Source: Paraburkholderia haematera (lineage in GTDB: Bacteria > Pseudomonadota > Gammaproteobacteria > Burkholderiales > Burkholderiaceae). From it: 64,000 nt of DNA. Under the pieces are notes generated by a model that worked only from the letters and a program-made list of their open reading frames with translations, was not told the DNA's origin and made no database searches. Shown here piece by piece: positions 50,791 to 62,297 of the stretch; position 1 is the first letter of the stretch, and each line of letters begins with the position of its first letter. The stretch covers positions 310,001-374,000 of the forward strand of contig NZ_CAJNBK010000005.1 in the NCBI RefSeq assembly GCF_905220975.1. The letters are read 5' to 3'. Position numbers and translations under genes: made by a program.

Positions 50791-51672
50791 TCAACTAGCA
50801 TTCGCCCACGCCGCAGCCGTGGCAGCCGCGAAGTCCCGGTAGGATCTTGGCTGCCGCCCGAGCAGCGCTGCCAGCCGATCGACTTCGGCTTTCGAAGCGA
50901 CGGCGCCGTCCTGTTGATACCGGCGCATCATCAGGCGCATGTCGTAGGCGAGCCATCCCGGCGCGACCGCCTTAAGACGCTGTTCGAGGATGTCGAGATC
51001 GTCGCCCCCGTAGCGAATCGGACGTCCCAGTGCCTCGGCCCAGATCGCGGCGATAGTGTCCGATGTCAGCGCATCGGGACCGACGAGTTCGTACGTTTCG
51101 CGCGGCAACGGGTTGGCGGCGCGCTCGCGGCGCAGGAGTTCGCGTGCCGCGGCGTCGCCGATATCGCGGACATCGACCATGGAAATACCCTTGCCGCCAA
51201 TCGGCATGCCGTAGACGCCGTGGGTCAGGAGCGGGTCTTTCTGCCTGACATCGTTCTGGATGAAATAGGCAGGGCGCAGCACCGTCGCCGGCAGGTCGTC
51301 GTGCTCGATCATGCGTTCGACCGTGTGCTTGCCGGTGAAGTGCGGCACGTCGACGTATTCCGCGCCCTTGAAAACCGACAGATAGACCATGCCCTTCACG
51401 CCGGCTTCCCGCGCGACGCTGAGCGTCTGCAAAGCCTGCGTCAGTTCGTCCGCTGCGTTGGGGGCCAGCAGGAACAACGTGCTGACGCCGTTCATTGCGC
51501 GCCGCACGGCATCGATGTCAGCCAGGTCGCCCTTGACTGCGGTGACGCCATCCGGGAATTGGGCCTTTTCCGGTGAGCGGGTCAATGCCCGCACTTCGGC
51601 GCCGCTGCCGTTCAGATGGTTGAGAACCTGCTTGCCGATCACACCTGTGCTGCCAGTTACGAGGATTGCCAT
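50791..51672 (-). CDS. NmrA-like NAD(P)-binding oxidoreductase/sensor
   Basis: 293 residues from ATG 51672 with GGAGATC upstream; a start at 51753 would add unrelated residues. The N-terminal MAILVTGSTGVIGKQVLNHL (GxxGxxG) and DLADIDAVRRAMNGVSTLFL define the atypical short-chain NmrA/QOR2 family, which reduces quinones or senses NADP redox state. The usual catalytic Tyr-Lys pair is not obvious. It is divergent from a LysR gene that probably regulates it. Confidence 0.88.
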   Translation of the reverse strand: MAILVTGSTGVIGKQVLNHLNGSGAEVRALTRSPEKAQFPDGVTAVKGDLADIDAVRRAMNGVSTLFLLAPNAADELTQALQTLSVAREAGVKGMVYLSVFKGAEYVDVPHFTGKHTVERMIEHDDLPATVLRPAYFIQNDVRQKDPLLTHGVYGMPIGGKGISMVDVRDIGDAAARELLRRERAANPLPRETYELVGPDALTSDTIAAIWAEALGRPIRYGGDDLDILEQRLKAVAPGWLAYDMRLMMRRYQQDGAVASKAEVDRLAALLGRQPRSYRDFAAATAAAWANAS

Positions 51673-51787
51673 GACGATCTCCTGGGGTTGAATGGACTCG
51701 GTGAGTCCGTGAGACGAACAATAGTCGTTCCATTGGATGGCCGAAAGTGCCAAAATTCAGACACCTCGTCTCGAATATGGAACGATC

Positions 51788-52669
51788 ATGGATTTGACAT
51801 CACTGGCAGATTTCAATGCCGTCGCCTTGCACGGCGGCTTCGGGCCGGCCAGTCGCGCGCTCGACCGTCCCAAGGCCACACTGTCGCGTCGTGTGGCCGA
51901 ACTGGAAGAAGACCTCGGCGTGCGGCTGATCGAGCGGGGCGCACGCAGACTGCGTCTGACCGAGGAAGGTCTTGCACTCCACGAACGCACGCGGGGGCTC
52001 ATGACGGAGATTCAGGAGGCGGGCGAGGCGGTCGCGTCGCGCGCGCCGGTGCCGCGTGGGCGCTTGCGCATCAGCGCGCCGGTCGTTTTCGCGCATGTCC
52101 TGCTGTGCCGGATCGCTGCGCGCTTTGCGCAGGCCTATCCGCAGGTTGAGCTCGAAATCATTGCGGAAGACCGTGTTGCGGACCCGGTGGAGGACGGCTA
52201 CGACCTGGTGATCCGTGTCGATCCACCGCATGACGAGCAACTCGTCGGGCGGCGCATTCTGGGTGATGAACGTCTCGTGGTTGCGTCGCCAACCCTGTCA
52301 ATACCGTCGATACCCGCAAGCGAAGTCGATGCGTTTCAGGTACCGGCGGTCATGTCGGTCGGGGCGCCCCCTGGTATCCACTGGAACGTGCGAACGGAAG
52401 ACGGCGGTGTGAGCGTCATCGTGCCGACGCCGGTGCTGCGGATGTCATCGCTGTTGATGGTGCGCGAGGCGGTGTTGCAAGGCGTGGGCGTGGCTCTCCT
52501 GCCTCGCTTGCTGGTCGAGCAGGATGTGCAGGCAGGACGGCTTGTTTGCTGGGGAGCGGAAGCGGGTTCGCCCGTGGAAATCTGGGCGCTTTATAGTTCG
52601 CGCCGTTTGCTGAGTGCCAAGGTCCGCGCGTTCATGGATATGCTGAAACCGGACACGCTCAAGTTCTGA
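51788..52669 (+). CDS. LysR-family regulator divergent to the NmrA gene
   Basis: 293 residues from ATG 51788; an ATG at 51737 is possible. The HTH is of the compact type in LysR proteins that control quinone or drug genes (LADFNAVALHGGFGPASRAL, RPKATLSRRVAELEEDLG). The effector domain carries GRLRISAPVVFAHVLLCRI and LQGVGVALLPRLLVEQD. GAAC and GTTC half-sites (GAACAATAGTCGTTC, about 51715-51729) in the divergent gap are a possible operator. Confidence 0.9.
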   Translation: MDLTSLADFNAVALHGGFGPASRALDRPKATLSRRVAELEEDLGVRLIERGARRLRLTEEGLALHERTRGLMTEIQEAGEAVASRAPVPRGRLRISAPVVFAHVLLCRIAARFAQAYPQVELEIIAEDRVADPVEDGYDLVIRVDPPHDEQLVGRRILGDERLVVASPTLSIPSIPASEVDAFQVPAVMSVGAPPGIHWNVRTEDGGVSVIVPTPVLRMSSLLMVREAVLQGVGVALLPRLLVEQDVQAGRLVCWGAEAGSPVEIWALYSSRRLLSAKVRAFMDMLKPDTLKF

Positions 52670-52869
52670 GGGGCGGCTCCTTGAACAGGGCAAGTGCGCG
52701 GAAACCTGCTGCCCGGAAACACGCACGACACGCAATGGCGATAACTTGAGCGATACTCGCGAACTCGCGAATGGCCGGCATAAATATGCCTGCTGAATTT
52801 CCCACGTTTCACTCGATAATTTTCGGCGATTTAAGTTATCGAGGGACAACTGTCAGGAGAGCATTGTTC

Positions 52870-54795
52870 ATGGTTAAAAAACGAATCCGTGCCGCGCTGC
52901 TTGGCGCGGTGATCACCGCGATCATGGTGATTGCGCCAGCGTGTCAGGCGCAATACACCACTGACTGGCTGGCGAACACGTTCGGAACGCTTGCCACGCA
53001 CGTGGGCAACACCGCGCGCTCAATATGGGTCGCGCCCGAAGGCGTGATCTATACGTCTTCGCTGTGGGATGAAAACGAGGGGGGCGTCGCGATCTACCAG
53101 AACGGCAAAAGCCTCGGTTCAATTGGCATCAACAGCGAATTTCAGGGTAGCGCCATTACGGGGAATGCCACGTCGATTTTCGCCGCGTTGCAGTACAGCT
53201 CCGCGTACGGCAGCGGGTCAGTGGGACGGTACAACCGCACGACCCAGAAACGCGATCTCCTCATTCCCGTGAGCGCCTCGACCGCCGTCAAGCGGGCCGA
53301 CGTCGTCACCGGACTCGCAACAACCGGTTCACTCCTCTATGCGAGCGATTTTCCGGGCAATCGCGTTCGCGTCTTCACGACAGACGGCGTGTGGCAGCAG
53401 GACATCAACGTATCGGGTCCCGGTGCACTTGCTTTGGATGGCGCGGGAAATCTGTGGGTAGCACAGCAAGGCGCGGCCGCGGTCGTGGAATTCAGTCCGG
53501 CCGGGGCACCGCTGAACACTATCCAGATGTCCGCGGCCTCGCGGCCATCGGCGCTGTACTTTGATACATCGTCAGGACAGCTCATGGTGGGCGATCAAGG
53601 TCCCGACATGAATGTCAAGCTCTACAACGTCTCGGGTGCGCCGACTCTGGTCGGTACGTTCGGCATTCAGGGCGGCTATCTCGACACCACCACCGGTATC
53701 AAAGGCCAGGTTGGCGACAAGCGCTTCACGCGTGTTGCCGGTATCGGCAAAGACGCAGCAGGCAACCTGTATGTGCTCAACAACCCATGGGGCGGGGGCT
53801 GGGACCTCGGTCGCAACGGCGGCACCGACATTCACGCCTACGACAGTGGCGGCAACCTGCAATGGAAGCTCCAGTCCCTCAACTTCGAGGCGGTCGCGGC
53901 GCCTGACCCGGTGACGGACGGAGCCTACTTCTATGGCGGCGCCCACATATACACCGGCACGGCTGGCGGCACCTTCGTCGCGAACACCATCGACCCGTTC
54001 AGCTATCCGTCCGATCCACGCCTCAACATGAACGATACTCAGCGCGACGAGCATTTCGGTCAACTCGTCAGCGTCGGCGGAAACCGGATTCTTGTTGCGT
54101 CGGGCCAGAATCCCGGCATCTTTTATTTCTTTCATTTCAACGCGGCGAGCGGCTACATCGCCATCCCGGACGCGTCGATTCCAGGCCCCGCATTCAATAC
54201 GACCCGGCAGGTCACCGGCGGATTTTGCATCGACAGCAGGGGAGACGTGTGGGCCGGCCTGGATAGGACGAATCACATCTACCACTACCCGCTGACGAGT
54301 TTCGATGGCGAAGGCAAGCCGACGTGGGGGCCGGGCATCGCCATCTCCATTCCGCAGAGCATCCGGCCATTGACACGCATCATCTATCTGCCGGAGAGCG
54401 ACACCATGATTCTCGCGCAAGGCATCGCCGGGAGCTGGGACTGGACGGCGATGCAATCGAGGATCGAGGTGTATCACGGCTGGAGCGCGGGCAACACCAC
54501 AAAGCCCAATCCGGTGATCAACCTCACCAGCGTCAATCCCAAGTCGATCACGGCCGCCGGGAATTATCTTTTTGTCGGCTACGTGCATACGGTGCCCAAC
54601 ATCGACGCCTTCAATCTCACTACGGGTAATCTCGATACGACGCTGATCAACTCGAGTGCGGGTACGGTGGACGTGGGCAACGACGTGGATTCGATGTATG
54701 GCCTCAGGGCATACCTTAGATCGGCCGGCGAGTACGTGATTACGAAAGATAACTACAACGGTTCCAGCATGATTGTTTATCGCTGGACGCCCTGA
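52870..54795 (+). CDS. Secreted beta-propeller (NHL/SMP-30-like) protein
   Basis: 641 residues from ATG 52870 (GGAGA about 9 bases upstream). A signal peptide ends near ACQA-QYTT. Repeated blade-like units (VIYTSSLWDENEGG, LLYASDFPGNRVRVFTTDG, GNLWVAQQGAAAVVEFSP, DVWAGLDRTNHIYHYPL) are those of NHL/SMP-30 type propellers. The sequence is rich in Gly, Asn, Ser and Thr, normal for an exported protein. No catalytic site is recognisable, so binding or lactonase activity remains open. It lies beside another large secreted protein at 55729. Confidence 0.8.
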   Translation: MVKKRIRAALLGAVITAIMVIAPACQAQYTTDWLANTFGTLATHVGNTARSIWVAPEGVIYTSSLWDENEGGVAIYQNGKSLGSIGINSEFQGSAITGNATSIFAALQYSSAYGSGSVGRYNRTTQKRDLLIPVSASTAVKRADVVTGLATTGSLLYASDFPGNRVRVFTTDGVWQQDINVSGPGALALDGAGNLWVAQQGAAAVVEFSPAGAPLNTIQMSAASRPSALYFDTSSGQLMVGDQGPDMNVKLYNVSGAPTLVGTFGIQGGYLDTTTGIKGQVGDKRFTRVAGIGKDAAGNLYVLNNPWGGGWDLGRNGGTDIHAYDSGGNLQWKLQSLNFEAVAAPDPVTDGAYFYGGAHIYTGTAGGTFVANTIDPFSYPSDPRLNMNDTQRDEHFGQLVSVGGNRILVASGQNPGIFYFFHFNAASGYIAIPDASIPGPAFNTTRQVTGGFCIDSRGDVWAGLDRTNHIYHYPLTSFDGEGKPTWGPGIAISIPQSIRPLTRIIYLPESDTMILAQGIAGSWDWTAMQSRIEVYHGWSAGNTTKPNPVINLTSVNPKSITAAGNYLFVGYVHTVPNIDAFNLTTGNLDTTLINSSAGTVDVGNDVDSMYGLRAYLRSAGEYVITKDNYNGSSMIVYRWTP

Positions 54796-55728
54796 CCGGT
54801 TTTCTTTGTGGCTATGATCAGATGAAAGCACGTGCGGTGCGAGTTCCAGCTTCGTTGAATTCGCGTCGCCTGGTTCTCGATGCTTACGCATCTGCGGTGC
54901 GCAGGCATTGATATTAATAATATAAAAAGAGCTGCACCATTCTTTGCGTAGACTGATTTATTTTCCTTCAGCGGAAGCCAAAGATTTGCGTTTTCCGCGC
55001 CCTCGTGAGGCAGAGATTTTCCGTTTCCCCTCCTTTGGAAAATCGTCGGGAGTGTTTCCAGGAAGATTCTTTGAACTACTACTTATCATCCAGGGTCGCG
55101 GTCACTTTGCACAGATGAAACGTTTATAATTCGTCTGCCAAAAAACTGGCTGTAAGTAATGCCGGGCACGCACCGGAAACCGCGTCGAGCAAGTAAAGCT
55201 TGCGTGGGCCGATGTTTCCGTGGCGCTGGATCAGCGTCTCTCTCATGTACGGGTCGCGAATGAGTCGAGCGACTTTAACGCTACCTGTCACCGATTTAAC
55301 AGGCATCGCATTGCGGTAATTGGGCTCGAAACCTAATTAGTTTCGAGTTCAGAATGCGCCCGCCATATTCTGGATTTTCCTCGGCAAAAACCGAGGCAGC
55401 CGGGTTCGCGATAGATCATTGATAGAACTTCATCACGCAATTTTTTGTTAGTAGTAAGGATTACGTAATAGCGATCTGTTGATCGACGACAGATCGAAAT
55501 GTTGGGCGCGCTGTCGCCTGGTAGCGCTCAGTGTGGGTTCAAATGCCTCGCGGTGTCTGCCAACGGATATCGGCACATCGGAAGCGCCAGCTTCATCAGC
55601 AATGAACGCAATCGTCGCGTTCGCCGCGTCAACTCTCTCTGTACTCAAAGAACGCCAAAGCGGGACGGCTTAGATCGATCTTGCTGAATCCTCGGGGATA
55701 ACCTGCTCTTTAGCGATACATACTGACA
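54796..55728. other. Unassigned intergenic region of about 0.9 kb, AT-rich
   Basis: No gene is convincing. The short open frames at 54944-55129 (plus), 55124-55306 (minus) and 55448-55648 (minus) lack recognisable domains or good ribosome-binding sites. The DNA is unusually AT-rich for this genome (about 54905-54935 is mostly A/T). It contains an 8-bp inverted repeat GATTTTCC/GGAAAATC (55015-55022 with 55037-55044) and a CCTCGG/CCGAGG hairpin (55379-55384 with 55391-55396). The long upstream region of the secreted glycosidase may hold its regulation. Confidence 0.5.
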
Positions 55729-58041
<2,313 letters not shown>

Positions 58042-58052
58042 GGCTGAGCCGT

Positions 58053-58089
58053 ATCGACGCGCCGCTGGTGAGGATGGTGGCGCGTCGAT
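58053..58089 (+). terminator. Terminator after the secreted glycosidase
   Basis: ATCGACGCGCC (58053-58063) pairs perfectly with GGCGCGTCGAT (58079-58089) over 11 bp with a 15-base loop, starting 12 bases after the stop. A U-run is lacking, but the stem is the strongest in this region. Confidence 0.6.
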
Positions 58090-58201
58090 CAACCCGTTCC
58101 GGCCAGGAGCTGGTCACACGGCTCGTTGCACATGCAACGACCGGGCGGCGCGACGGCGTCGACGCCACAATCAAAACCCTGCAGCCTCCATCCGCGCCTT
58201 C

Positions 58202-58846
58202 TCAGGCCGCCGTGTCCCGCAGATCTCTAATGTGCTGATACACGGTCGCGCGCCCCATTCCCAGCACGTTTGCCACATAGTTTGCGGCACTCTTCCCCTT
58301 GAACGCGCCTTCGGCCCAAAGGGCTTCGACCAGTTCGCGACGATGGTCGCGGGTCAGTGAGTTGAGCGCCAGCTGACGCTCCTGAAGCCATGAATGGAGA
58401 AACGTGTTGATCCGTTCTTGCCAGTCGTCCTTGAACAGTTCCTCAGGCTGCTTGACCACGCCGGCGCCGGAGATCACGCGGTCGATGACATGTTTCATGT
58501 CTTCGAAGACCGCAATGTTGTAGTTCACGCACATCACACCAACGGCCACGCTCGCGTCGTCAAAGAGTACCGTGCTGACACAGCGCATCCGCCGGCCGTC
58601 CCAGTTGATTTTTTCGTACGGTCCGATCGTGCCTGACTCCACCGAATGGTCGATTTCTTCGAGTGCCGATTCGTCGCCCAGTTCGCGCTTGGACAGATTG
58701 TTTGCTATGTAAGCAACGGTCTGGCTTTGCAGGTCATGAATGACGATTTCAACGTAGGGAAAAAAGAGCAGTGCGATACCGTCGGCGACACGGCCGTATC
58801 GATCCAGAAGAAGCCTGCGTGCGGCCGTCGTCTTAGTCTTTCGCAT
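58202..58846 (-). CDS. YheO/DauR-type PAS-HTH regulator
   Basis: 214 residues. N-terminal YheO-like PAS domain (about 18-130; ALLFFPYVEIVIHDLQSQTVAYIANN) and a C-terminal HTH (about 155-212; HRRELVEALWAEGAFKGKSAANYVANVLGMGRATVYQHIRDLR) of the DauR type. DauR in Pseudomonas represses genes for D-arginine catabolism (dauBA). Here it is co-directional with an ornithine-cyclodeaminase-family gene and faces a binding protein and D-amino-acid-dehydrogenase-like gene across a palindromic operator. Its likely ligand is therefore an amino acid or D-amino-acid derivative. Confidence 0.85.
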   Translation of the reverse strand: MRKTKTTAARRLLLDRYGRVADGIALLFFPYVEIVIHDLQSQTVAYIANNLSKRELGDESALEEIDHSVESGTIGPYEKINWDGRRMRCVSTVLFDDASVAVGVMCVNYNIAVFEDMKHVIDRVISGAGVVKQPEELFKDDWQERINTFLHSWLQERQLALNSLTRDHRRELVEALWAEGAFKGKSAANYVANVLGMGRATVYQHIRDLRDTAA

Positions 58847-58915
58847 AGGGAAGGTGAAATGCCGGTTGTCGGAAAGGCAGCAACGTGTTGCGCCACGGTG
58901 CTGCGAAACCGTATC

Positions 58916-59887
58916 TTAATCGTTGCACCGCCCGGCTATGTGCCTGAATAGTTCGTTGGCGATCGCCACGTCTTCAAGTCCGAGTCCAATGGAGCGAAAG
59001 AAAGCGTGCTGTTGCCCGGAGGGTTTTCTGGCAATGCCGGACACCAGTTCAGGCAGATCGCCGAGCACGCTTTGCGGCGACCAGTCGTGCAACTGTGCTG
59101 CCAATTTCATCTCCCCCGCGCTGGCGGGCGTGGTTTTCCGGTAGTCGCAATAGACATCCATGTCGCGAAGCCAGGAGGGCGGAATTTCGTGAGCATTCGC
59201 GACGTTCGTGCTGATCGACGTAATGAGCGCCGGCTTTGTCAGCATGTCTTCCGACAGTACCGGCGTGCCTGAGGACGTGCACAACGCCACCACACCGGCA
59301 TCGCGCACGCAGTCTTCGAGCTTGTGGCAAACCCGCACGCGATCGTCGAGGGCGCTGATCGCGGCGTGGAGCGCCGCGTTCCCCGCAAGCTCGCGTGAGA
59401 ACACGTTGATCGAGTCCCATGGCCGCAGCGCTGCGAGGTGGCGCAAATGAGCCTGTCCCACCGCGCCCGCGCCGACGATGGCGAGCCGACGCGCGTCGGG
59501 TGCCGCAAGATGATCCACCGCCAATGCGGTCGCGCCGGCGGTGCGCTCGATGGTGAGCAGACCCGCGTCGCACCACATCAAAGGCTGCCCCGTTTCCATC
59601 GACATCAGTGCGGTCCACGCCGTAATGACCGGGCTCGATTCAGTCACGATGTAAGGCGACAACTTGGCCCCGAATACCTTGGCGTTTGCCATGACCCCGA
59701 GATACGTAATGAAATCGCCGGCCCCTTGCGGAAACGGGGTGAGCGTTTGAGGCGGTTGCACCGCGGCGTCGTTCGCCAGCGCGCGAAACATGCGTGTCAG
59801 CGCACCGCGCACATCGAGATGGGGCAGTGCTTGACGCACCGCGTCCTGCTGGACGATCAACGGGGATACTGTGTCTGTGCTGCTCAT
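58916..59887 (-). CDS. Ornithine cyclodeaminase/mu-crystallin family protein
   Basis: 323 residues. Family features: GDFITYLGVMANAKVFGAKLSPY near 60-80, LMWCDAGLLTIERTAGATALAVDHLA, the Rossmann motif LAIVGAGAVGQAHLRHLAAL (about 135-155) and the closing GDLPELVSGI. Members reduce cyclic imines or convert ketoacids/imines to amino acids (DauB is one). GGAG lies before the ATG. Paired with the DauR-type regulator gene 69 bases downstream, it probably reduces the imine or ketoacid made by the dehydrogenase encoded at 61056. Confidence 0.85.
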   Translation of the reverse strand: MSSTDTVSPLIVQQDAVRQALPHLDVRGALTRMFRALANDAAVQPPQTLTPFPQGAGDFITYLGVMANAKVFGAKLSPYIVTESSPVITAWTALMSMETGQPLMWCDAGLLTIERTAGATALAVDHLAAPDARRLAIVGAGAVGQAHLRHLAALRPWDSINVFSRELAGNAALHAAISALDDRVRVCHKLEDCVRDAGVVALCTSSGTPVLSEDMLTKPALITSISTNVANAHEIPPSWLRDMDVYCDYRKTTPASAGEMKLAAQLHDWSPQSVLGDLPELVSGIARKPSGQQHAFFRSIGLGLEDVAIANELFRHIAGRCND

Positions 59888-59942
59888 GGGTCTGCTCTCC
59901 AGATCGTTGCCGGCTTGCGGCGTCAGCCCAATTCTAAAGTCA

Positions 59943-60005
59943 AAAAGTCCAGTCTGGACTTTTATTTTTGAAAATTGCTTGCATTTGCGAGTGTCCAGAA
60001 TAGAC
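59943..60005. promoter_or_regulatory. Palindromic operator, two copies, between the divergent D-amino-acid genes
   Basis: AAAAGTCCA-GTC-TGGACTTTT (59943-59963) is a perfect 9-bp inverted repeat. A weaker copy of its core, GTCCAGAATAGAC, lies at 59993-60005, centred 46 bp away. A plausible plus-strand promoter TTGCAT (59979-59984), 16-base spacer, TAGACT (60001-60006) overlaps the second copy, so a repressor bound there would silence the binding-protein gene. Confidence 0.65.
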
Positions 60006-60127
60006 TGTGGTTCCAGAGCGAGTGTGAGAGGCCGGTCTCCTGCATCTCATGCGGCTTCTCGAGGTTGCGCCGTTAGCGACCGTCCGTGCCCTGAATTCGC
60101 GCCCCTTTAACTACCCTGGGAACCATC

Positions 60128-60916
60128 ATGCCTCTGAAGCTTTCACTCTCACTTTTCGTCGCTGCTGCGTTGATCGGGTCGGTCGGCACCGTCAGCGCAG
60201 AGACTCAAAACACCGTGCGTTTCGGTATCGAGGCAGCGTATCCGCCGTTCGAGAGCAAGTCGCCGACAGGGCAATTGCAGGGATTCGACGTTGACGTCGG
60301 CAACGCGGTTTGCGCAAAGATGGGCGTGAAGTGCGAGTGGGTGGAGAACTCGTTCGACGGATTGATTCCCGCGTTGCAGGCGCGCAAATTCGATGTGATC
60401 AATTCCGCGATGAACATCACGGACAAGCGCAAACAGTCCATCGATTTCACGCCGCCGATCTACGTGGTGCCGATCGTGATGGTGGCAAAGCGTGGCTCCC
60501 CATTGCTGCCGGATGTGAAGAAGCTGCAGGGCAAACGCGTCGGCGTTCTGCAAGGGTCGTCGCAGGAAGATTTCCTCAAGCTGCACTGGGCGAACGCCGG
60601 TGTTTCGGTCGTCTCGTATCAGGACCAGGATCAGGTGTATGCCGACCTCGTCGCTGGACGCCTGGATGCGGCCGTCCAGGAAGCGCAGACTGTTGAGGAT
60701 GGATTCCTGAACAAACCGTCCGGCCACGACTATGCGATCGTCGGCCAGCCGCTCAGTGATCCGGCAACGCTTGGCGAAGGGACCGGCTTTGGCATGCGCA
60801 AGGGCGATAAGGCACTGGCCGGAAAGATCGATGCCGCGCTCGACGCTTTGAAGAAGGACGGGACGCTCAGCAATCTTTCGCAGAAGTATTTCAAGCGCGA
60901 CATCATCTCGAAGTAA
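60128..60916 (+). CDS. ABC-type amino-acid-binding protein
   Basis: 262 residues with a signal peptide ending at VSA-ETQN. The family-3 signature GFDVDVGNAVCAKMGVKCEWVE, then DGLIPALQARKFDVINSAMNIT, KRVGVLQGSS and the C-terminal LSNLSQKYFKRDI place it with lysine/arginine/ornithine/histidine-binding proteins. No permease or ATPase gene is adjacent, so it may use a shared transporter. Its neighbours suggest that the ligand is a basic or D-amino acid, by inference. Confidence 0.9.
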   Translation: MPLKLSLSLFVAAALIGSVGTVSAETQNTVRFGIEAAYPPFESKSPTGQLQGFDVDVGNAVCAKMGVKCEWVENSFDGLIPALQARKFDVINSAMNITDKRKQSIDFTPPIYVVPIVMVAKRGSPLLPDVKKLQGKRVGVLQGSSQEDFLKLHWANAGVSVVSYQDQDQVYADLVAGRLDAAVQEAQTVEDGFLNKPSGHDYAIVGQPLSDPATLGEGTGFGMRKGDKALAGKIDAALDALKKDGTLSNLSQKYFKRDIISK

Positions 60917-60928
60917 GGCGGTCATGCA

Positions 60929-60954
60929 CCCGGTGCAAGCGGAATTGCACCGGG
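60929..60954 (+). terminator. Stem-loop after the binding-protein gene
   Basis: CCCGGTGCAA and TTGCACCGGG pair perfectly over 10 bp with a 6-base GCGGAA loop, 13 bases after the stop codon. It probably stabilises the 3' end of the binding-protein message or reduces read-through into the dehydrogenase gene. Confidence 0.6.
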
Positions 60955-61055
60955 CGTTCAGACCATGTAGCGAGTTTTTCCGGACTCGGGCGCGCGTTGT
61001 CGAATGCAGGCTCGTGAGTCCATCATGGGCCGGATAAGGGCATTCGAGCGAGCTT

Positions 61056-62297
61056 ATGGATTTCGATGTGATCGTGCTGGGCGCCGGGATCGTCGGCGTG
61101 TCGTCGGCGCTGCATCTGCAGGATCGCGGACGCCGTGTGGCCCTCGTCGATCGGCGCGGCCCCGGTGAGGAAACCAGTTTCGGCAATGCAGGCCTGATCG
61201 AGCGCTCGTCGGTGGTCCCTTACGGCTTTCCACGCGATCTCGGTACGCTGCTGCGCTACATGCGCAATCGGTCGACCGACCTGTACTGGGACTACAAGGC
61301 GTTGCCGTCTTTCGCCACATGGCTCGCGCGGTTCTGGTGGGCGTCGTCTCCGGAACGGCTCGAGGCGGCCGCGCGCGACATGCTGCCGTTGATCCGTGAA
61401 AGCGTCGCCGAGCACGACGTGCTGATCGCGCGTGCGGGTCTCGAAAGGCTCGCACACGACGGTGGCTGGATCGAGGCCTTTCGCACGCGAACGGAATTCG
61501 AACGGCAGGTGGCAGCCGCCGAAGTCGCAGCGAGTCAATATGGCTTGCGCGTGGCGCCGCTCGACGCCGTGCGACTTCAGGCGCGCGAACCTGGCTTGGG
61601 AGCGGGCTTTTGTGGCGCCTTGCATTGGCTGGACCCGAAAAGTATTTCCAATCCGGGGGCGCTGACGAAGGGCTATGCGCGACTGTTCGAGGACGGCGGC
61701 GGCACGGTTCTGACCGGCGAGGCGACCACCGTACGTCTCGAAGGCGACGCATGGACCGTGCAGACGTCGCAAGGCGGGATCAGTGCCAAAGAGGTGGTCG
61801 TAGCGCTCGGCCCGTGGTCCGACAAGGTTTTTGCGCCACTCGGATATCGCATACCGCTGCGCGCGAAGCGCGGCTATCACATGCACTACGAGGCCACGCA
61901 GGCGATGCTCTCGGTACCGTTTGTCGACTCGGAGCGAGGGTACGTCGTGGCGCCGATGGAAGGCCGCTTGCGCTTGACGACAGGCGTTGAAATCGCCCGG
62001 CGCGATGCTCCGCCAACGGGCATTCAACTCGCGCGCGCGGAACGCATCGCCCGGCCAGTATTCGGGTTGGGCCGCCGGTTGGACAACGCGCCATGGCTCG
62101 GGTTGCGTCCTTGTACGCCGGACATGCGGCCCGTCATTGGGCGCGCGCCTCGCCATCGAGGACTCTGGTTCGCGTTCGGCCACAATCATCACGGATTGAC
62201 GCTCGGTCCCGTGACGGGCCGGCTGCTGGCGGAAATGATGACGGGCGCCGCGCCTTTCACCGACCCTCATCCGTTCCGTGCTGAGCGGTTCCGGTAA
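61056..62297 (+). CDS. FAD-dependent D-amino acid dehydrogenase-like oxidoreductase
   Basis: 413 residues of the DadA/DAO family. The N-terminal FAD motif is DVIVLGAGIVGVSSALHL; ETSFGNAGLIERSSVVPYGFP follows, and GLWFAFGHNHHGLTLGPVTGRLLAEM is the second FAD-binding segment. Such enzymes oxidise D-amino acids to imino acids and pass electrons to the respiratory chain. Its place downstream of the amino-acid-binding protein and across the operator from the DauR/OCD-type genes supports a D-amino acid substrate such as a basic one. It could also act on proline-like compounds. Confidence 0.88.
   Translation: MDFDVIVLGAGIVGVSSALHLQDRGRRVALVDRRGPGEETSFGNAGLIERSSVVPYGFPRDLGTLLRYMRNRSTDLYWDYKALPSFATWLARFWWASSPERLEAAARDMLPLIRESVAEHDVLIARAGLERLAHDGGWIEAFRTRTEFERQVAAAEVAASQYGLRVAPLDAVRLQAREPGLGAGFCGALHWLDPKSISNPGALTKGYARLFEDGGGTVLTGEATTVRLEGDAWTVQTSQGGISAKEVVVALGPWSDKVFAPLGYRIPLRAKRGYHMHYEATQAMLSVPFVDSERGYVVAPMEGRLRLTTGVEIARRDAPPTGIQLARAERIARPVFGLGRRLDNAPWLGLRPCTPDMRPVIGRAPRHRGLWFAFGHNHHGLTLGPVTGRLLAEMMTGAAPFTDPHPFRAERFR

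Noticed and set aside
53572..54891. Minus-strand frame opposite the beta-propeller gene
   Set aside because: No ribosome-binding site, Arg/His-rich composition, and a good secreted protein on the other strand.
55124..55306. Minus-strand frame of 60 codons in the AT-rich gap
   Set aside because: The peptide looks protein-like (ending ALLTASFLADEL), but lacks a recognisable family and any start signal; insufficient to call a gene.
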